Part shown: positions 34,947 through 37,504 of the stretch, piece by piece | Numbering within the stretch: the stretch's first letter is position 1 | Layout of the letters: each line of letters begins with the position of its first letter | DNA from: Omnitrophica bacterium RIFCSPHIGHO2_02_FULL_46_20 | Lineage (GTDB): Bacteria; Omnitrophota; Gorgyraeia; 2-01-FULL-45-10 | Length of the DNA: 37,504 nucleotides | NCBI GenBank assembly: GCA_001804065.1 | Contig: MHFG01000027.1 | Location: 1-37,504 of the forward strand | Direction of reading: 5' to 3' | The notes under the pieces: generated by a model | The model's input: only the letters and a program-made list of their open reading frames with translations | Told to the model about the DNA's origin: nothing | The model's database searches: none | Position numbers and translations under genes: made by a program

Positions 34947-34974
34947 TCTCCTACTCGTTACCCTGCCTTTAATT

Positions 34975-35002
34975 GAGACCTGTCCCCTTGGGACCTGACC
35001 CC
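34975..35002. repeat. GGGGTCAGGTCCC dispersed repeat, copy 2 (inverted relative to 21999-22028)
   Basis: gagacctgtccccttgggacctgacccca; nearly the reverse complement of copy 1. Confidence 0.8.
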
Positions 35003-35015
35003 AATCATTTCCTTA

Positions 35016-35423
35016 TTAAACTCTGTAAACACTATCCCCTTGCCTGGCGCGTGATTTTACTAATAATCCTATTTCCTGGCCTTTCTTCCCCTCCTGTATA
35101 GGGACACGGTCAAGTTGTATCGATTTAACCACTTCTTTAAAATCTGTCGTGTGGCCTTTGATATATATAGAATCGCCGGCCTTCAGGCCGTCTTTCAATA
35201 ATTTGACTGCCGCCGCTTTCACGTGCTGGAAATAATGAGTGACCACGCCAATCTTTTCTAATGATACCTCGGGGGCCGCTTTTTTAATCTTCTTAAGCTT
35301 CGTTTTAAGAGCCTTGTCTTTTACCGCCTTTTTGGCTTTTATCTTCTTGGCCTTTGACCCTGCCGCGGCAGGCCGAGCCTTGGCCCTTTTAACATTAGCT
35401 TTTCTGACCTTCTTTTTAGCCAT
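35016..35423 (-). CDS. Lys/Ala-rich histone-like tail fused to an EF-Tu domain 2-like beta-barrel
   Basis: N-terminal AKKKVRKANVKRAKARPAAAGSKAKKIKAKKAVKDK; C-terminal GVVTHYFQHVKAAAVKLLKDGLKAGDSIYIKGHTTDFKEVVKSIQLDRVPIQEGKKGQEIGLLVKSRARQGDSVYRV. Confidence 0.75.
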   Translation of the reverse strand: MAKKKVRKANVKRAKARPAAAGSKAKKIKAKKAVKDKALKTKLKKIKKAAPEVSLEKIGVVTHYFQHVKAAAVKLLKDGLKAGDSIYIKGHTTDFKEVVKSIQLDRVPIQEGKKGQEIGLLVKSRARQGDSVYRV

Positions 35424-35491
35424 AGTTTCGCTCCTTTTTTAGTTTCATTTTTGTTATATTATATATCACAAAAATTCATTTGCAAGTTATT

Positions 35492-36136
35492 TTATCCGGA
35501 GCTTTTGTTGAGCGGGCATTCCTTACAATTCGGCTTGCTTTGGCAAAATTCTTTGCCTAAACGCACTATAAGCGCGTGGTATTCATTATATAACTTTTCC
35601 CGCTTAGGCAAATTATCCATAAAAAATTTCTGCACTTCGTGATAGTCAGCCGCTTCCTTGACGAGCGAATGCCTTGAAAATATCCTTTTTGTATACGCGT
35701 CGACAACAAACACTTTCTTTTTAAACGCGTAGAGCATGATCGAGTCGCATGTTTCCGGGCCTATGCCGTTAATATGTAAAAGCTCTTCCTTTAGTTTATC
35801 CGCTCTTTGCGTAGACAACCTATCGAGAGAGCCGGCGTATTTGGAATATAGAAAAGATATGAAATTCTTTAATCTTTTTGTTTTTATATTGTAGTATCCC
35901 GACGGCTTTATCATGCGCCCGAGAGAATCATAGCGGATATCTTTTATTCTTTTGGGCGATAACGATTTGGCTTTTTTAAGGTTAACTATCGCCTTTTCGA
36001 CATTGGACCACGCCGTATTCTGCGTAAGTATGGCGCCTACGATAACTTCAAAACGCGTCTTGCCAGGCCACCACCCTTGAGGGCCATAGAATTCATAGAG
36101 CCGATTATATATTTCCACCAATCTACCGCTCTTCAT
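35492..36136 (-). CDS. Endonuclease III / HhH-GPD family DNA glycosylase
   Basis: VIVGAILTQNTAWSNVEKAI; LLHINGIGPETCDSIMLYAFKKKVFVVDAYTKRI; C-terminal Cys cluster CQSKPNCKECPL. Confidence 0.92.
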   Translation of the reverse strand: MKSGRLVEIYNRLYEFYGPQGWWPGKTRFEVIVGAILTQNTAWSNVEKAIVNLKKAKSLSPKRIKDIRYDSLGRMIKPSGYYNIKTKRLKNFISFLYSKYAGSLDRLSTQRADKLKEELLHINGIGPETCDSIMLYAFKKKVFVVDAYTKRIFSRHSLVKEAADYHEVQKFFMDNLPKREKLYNEYHALIVRLGKEFCQSKPNCKECPLNKSSG

Positions 36137-36876
36137 AATCGGCCGATTCTTTTTAAATACAGGATCCCTTTAATGATCCCGGATAGGTCTTTTGCTTCCA
36201 ATGTATAATAAGGGTCCAAAGATGTTTTATCCAACGCTTCAAAGAAGCTTAAAAAGTCGATCTTGCCCTTTCCAAGCGGCAGATGAGAATCCATATCGCC
36301 TAAATTATCGGAAAGATGTATCTCTTTTATTAAATCACCGGCATAATCGCTTAAAAGCAGAGTTACGCTTTTCTCCGCAAATACGTAAAAATGGCCGACA
36401 TCAAAACATGCCTTCAAGCGGTCAGAATTTATCGCAGTCAAAATTTTGATTATCGGCTTCGCGGATATTTCTTGATGATTTTCAAGCAGCACCGTGATGG
36501 AATTTTCATCCGCAAAATCCGCTATCTCTTTCCATATATATACATGCTCTTCCCGCCAATAGCCTTCCACATGCATTACTATAGTATCCGCGCCGAGATG
36601 CTTACAAAATCGCGATGTTTTATAATAAATTTCCTTATATTTATCAAATCCTTCTTTATTAGGGTCGCATACCGGCGCGTGGACCCTTCTTGATATACCT
36701 CTTTTATCTAATAACTTCGCGGCGCGCTCGATTTCATCGATATTATAAGAATTGATTTTGGCAGGATCGAGGTAGACTTCGCAGTTAACTTTAAAGAGAT
36801 AGATTAACCACAGTTTTTCCAAGAGGTCGCGGTATGTTATCTGGATGAATAGCTTATTCTTTTGAATCTTTTTCAA
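36133..36876 (-). CDS. Sugar phosphate isomerase/epimerase (xylose isomerase-like TIM barrel)
   Basis: ADTIVMHVEGYW...ITVLLENHQE...KACFDVGHFYVF...IKEIHLSDNLGDMDSHLPLGKGKIDF. Confidence 0.88.
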   Translation of the reverse strand: MKKIQKNKLFIQITYRDLLEKLWLIYLFKVNCEVYLDPAKINSYNIDEIERAAKLLDKRGISRRVHAPVCDPNKEGFDKYKEIYYKTSRFCKHLGADTIVMHVEGYWREEHVYIWKEIADFADENSITVLLENHQEISAKPIIKILTAINSDRLKACFDVGHFYVFAEKSVTLLLSDYAGDLIKEIHLSDNLGDMDSHLPLGKGKIDFLSFFEALDKTSLDPYYTLEAKDLSGIIKGILYLKRIGRL

Positions 36877-36879
36877 GGG

Positions 36880-37503
36880 TTATTCAAAATAATCGGTATC
36901 GCTATATTTATATTTACAGATACCTCGTTTAGAACTTTGAATAAATTCTATCAGATATTCCAGCTCCTTTGACGGGCCTAACTTCTTAATCTCGTCTATG
37001 GCCTGGGACGTATTGAGATTTGAGCTATAAAGAAGCTTAAACGCTTCTGTTATTTTATGTATTGTATCGCGTGAAAACTTCGCCCGCCGTAAACCCACAA
37101 GATTGACCGACCGGATAACGGAAGGCCCCCTTACCAACATATACGGAGGAACGTCTTTATTTATACCGGAGAAGCCGCCTACTATAACAAAAGCGCCTAT
37201 GCGGCAAAATTGATGAACGACAACGTTGCCTGATATGAATGAATTATCGCCGACCGCTACGTGGCCCGCAAGAAGCGCGCCATTGGCCAGTATCACGTTA
37301 TTGCCTATCATACAGTCATGGCCTATATGAGACGCGGCCATTAAATAGCAGCCGTCTCCGACTACCGTGGATGAGCCCTCTTTCGCGGCCCGGTGTATGG
37401 TGGCGTATTCTCTTATAACATTATGCTTCCCTATCTTCAGGAACGTATTCTTGCCGGCGTCAAGTGTCAGATCTTGCGGCAAGTTGCCCAGCACAGCGCC
37501 CAT
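36880..37503 (-). CDS. lpxA: Acyl-ACP-UDP-N-acetylglucosamine O-acyltransferase (N-terminus beyond or at window edge)
   Basis: Left-handed beta-helix hexapeptides; IGKHNVIREYATIHRAAKEGSSTVVGDGCYLMAASHIGHDCMIGNNVILANGALLAGHVAVGDNSFISGNVVVHQFCRIGAFVIVGGFSGINKDVPPYM. Confidence 0.9.
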   Translation of the reverse strand: MGAVLGNLPQDLTLDAGKNTFLKIGKHNVIREYATIHRAAKEGSSTVVGDGCYLMAASHIGHDCMIGNNVILANGALLAGHVAVGDNSFISGNVVVHQFCRIGAFVIVGGFSGINKDVPPYMLVRGPSVIRSVNLVGLRRAKFSRDTIHKITEAFKLLYSSNLNTSQAIDEIKKLGPSKELEYLIEFIQSSKRGICKYKYSDTDYFE

Positions 37504-37504
37504 A

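Noticed and set aside
696-36693. Numerous plus-strand ORFs of 60-130 aa in the supplied track
   Set aside because: They lie antisense inside convincing minus-strand genes, have odd composition and no recognisable motifs; treated as shadow ORFs.

Overview
This 37.5 kb window looks like the chromosome of an uncultured bacterium with LPS/EPS genes. Codon usage and gene content remind me of Candidatus Omnitrophota, but that is inference only. Every credible CDS is on the minus strand. There are three blocks. (1) ~1-12 kb: an exopolysaccharide/O-antigen cluster with an O-antigen ligase/polymerase, GT2 and GT4 glycosyltransferases, a Wzx-type flippase, a radical SAM protein and a UDP-galactopyranose mutase. 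(2) ~12-22 kb: an accessory island of toxin-antitoxin-like units: RhuM/Fic, two AbiE-type pairs, a nucleotidyltransferase with an unknown partner, a DUF4143 ATPase and a papain-like protease. (3) ~22-37.5 kb: mostly housekeeping or envelope genes: CHASE2-PP2C, a second DUF4143 ATPase, a second flippase, AsmA-like, PAC2, thermonuclease, a glycine-zipper protein, LarA, a GlcD-like oxidase, a flavodoxin-fold reductase, an endonuclease III family protein and LpxA. The most unusual signal is in block 2. An excisionase-like HTH gene (11962-12150) has six further copies (12905-20513), all in the same orientation and mostly truncated to its 3' end (motif EGRRxGYRIxxxEIDxYI). They fall between successive accessory units, one per boundary, like a cassette array. 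Two copies share 78 identical bp, flank a nucleotidyltransferase/unknown-protein pair, and end in a TTGACA -35 box placed 17 bp from a -10 in the adjoining unit. Several TA promoters carry strong palindromic operator candidates.
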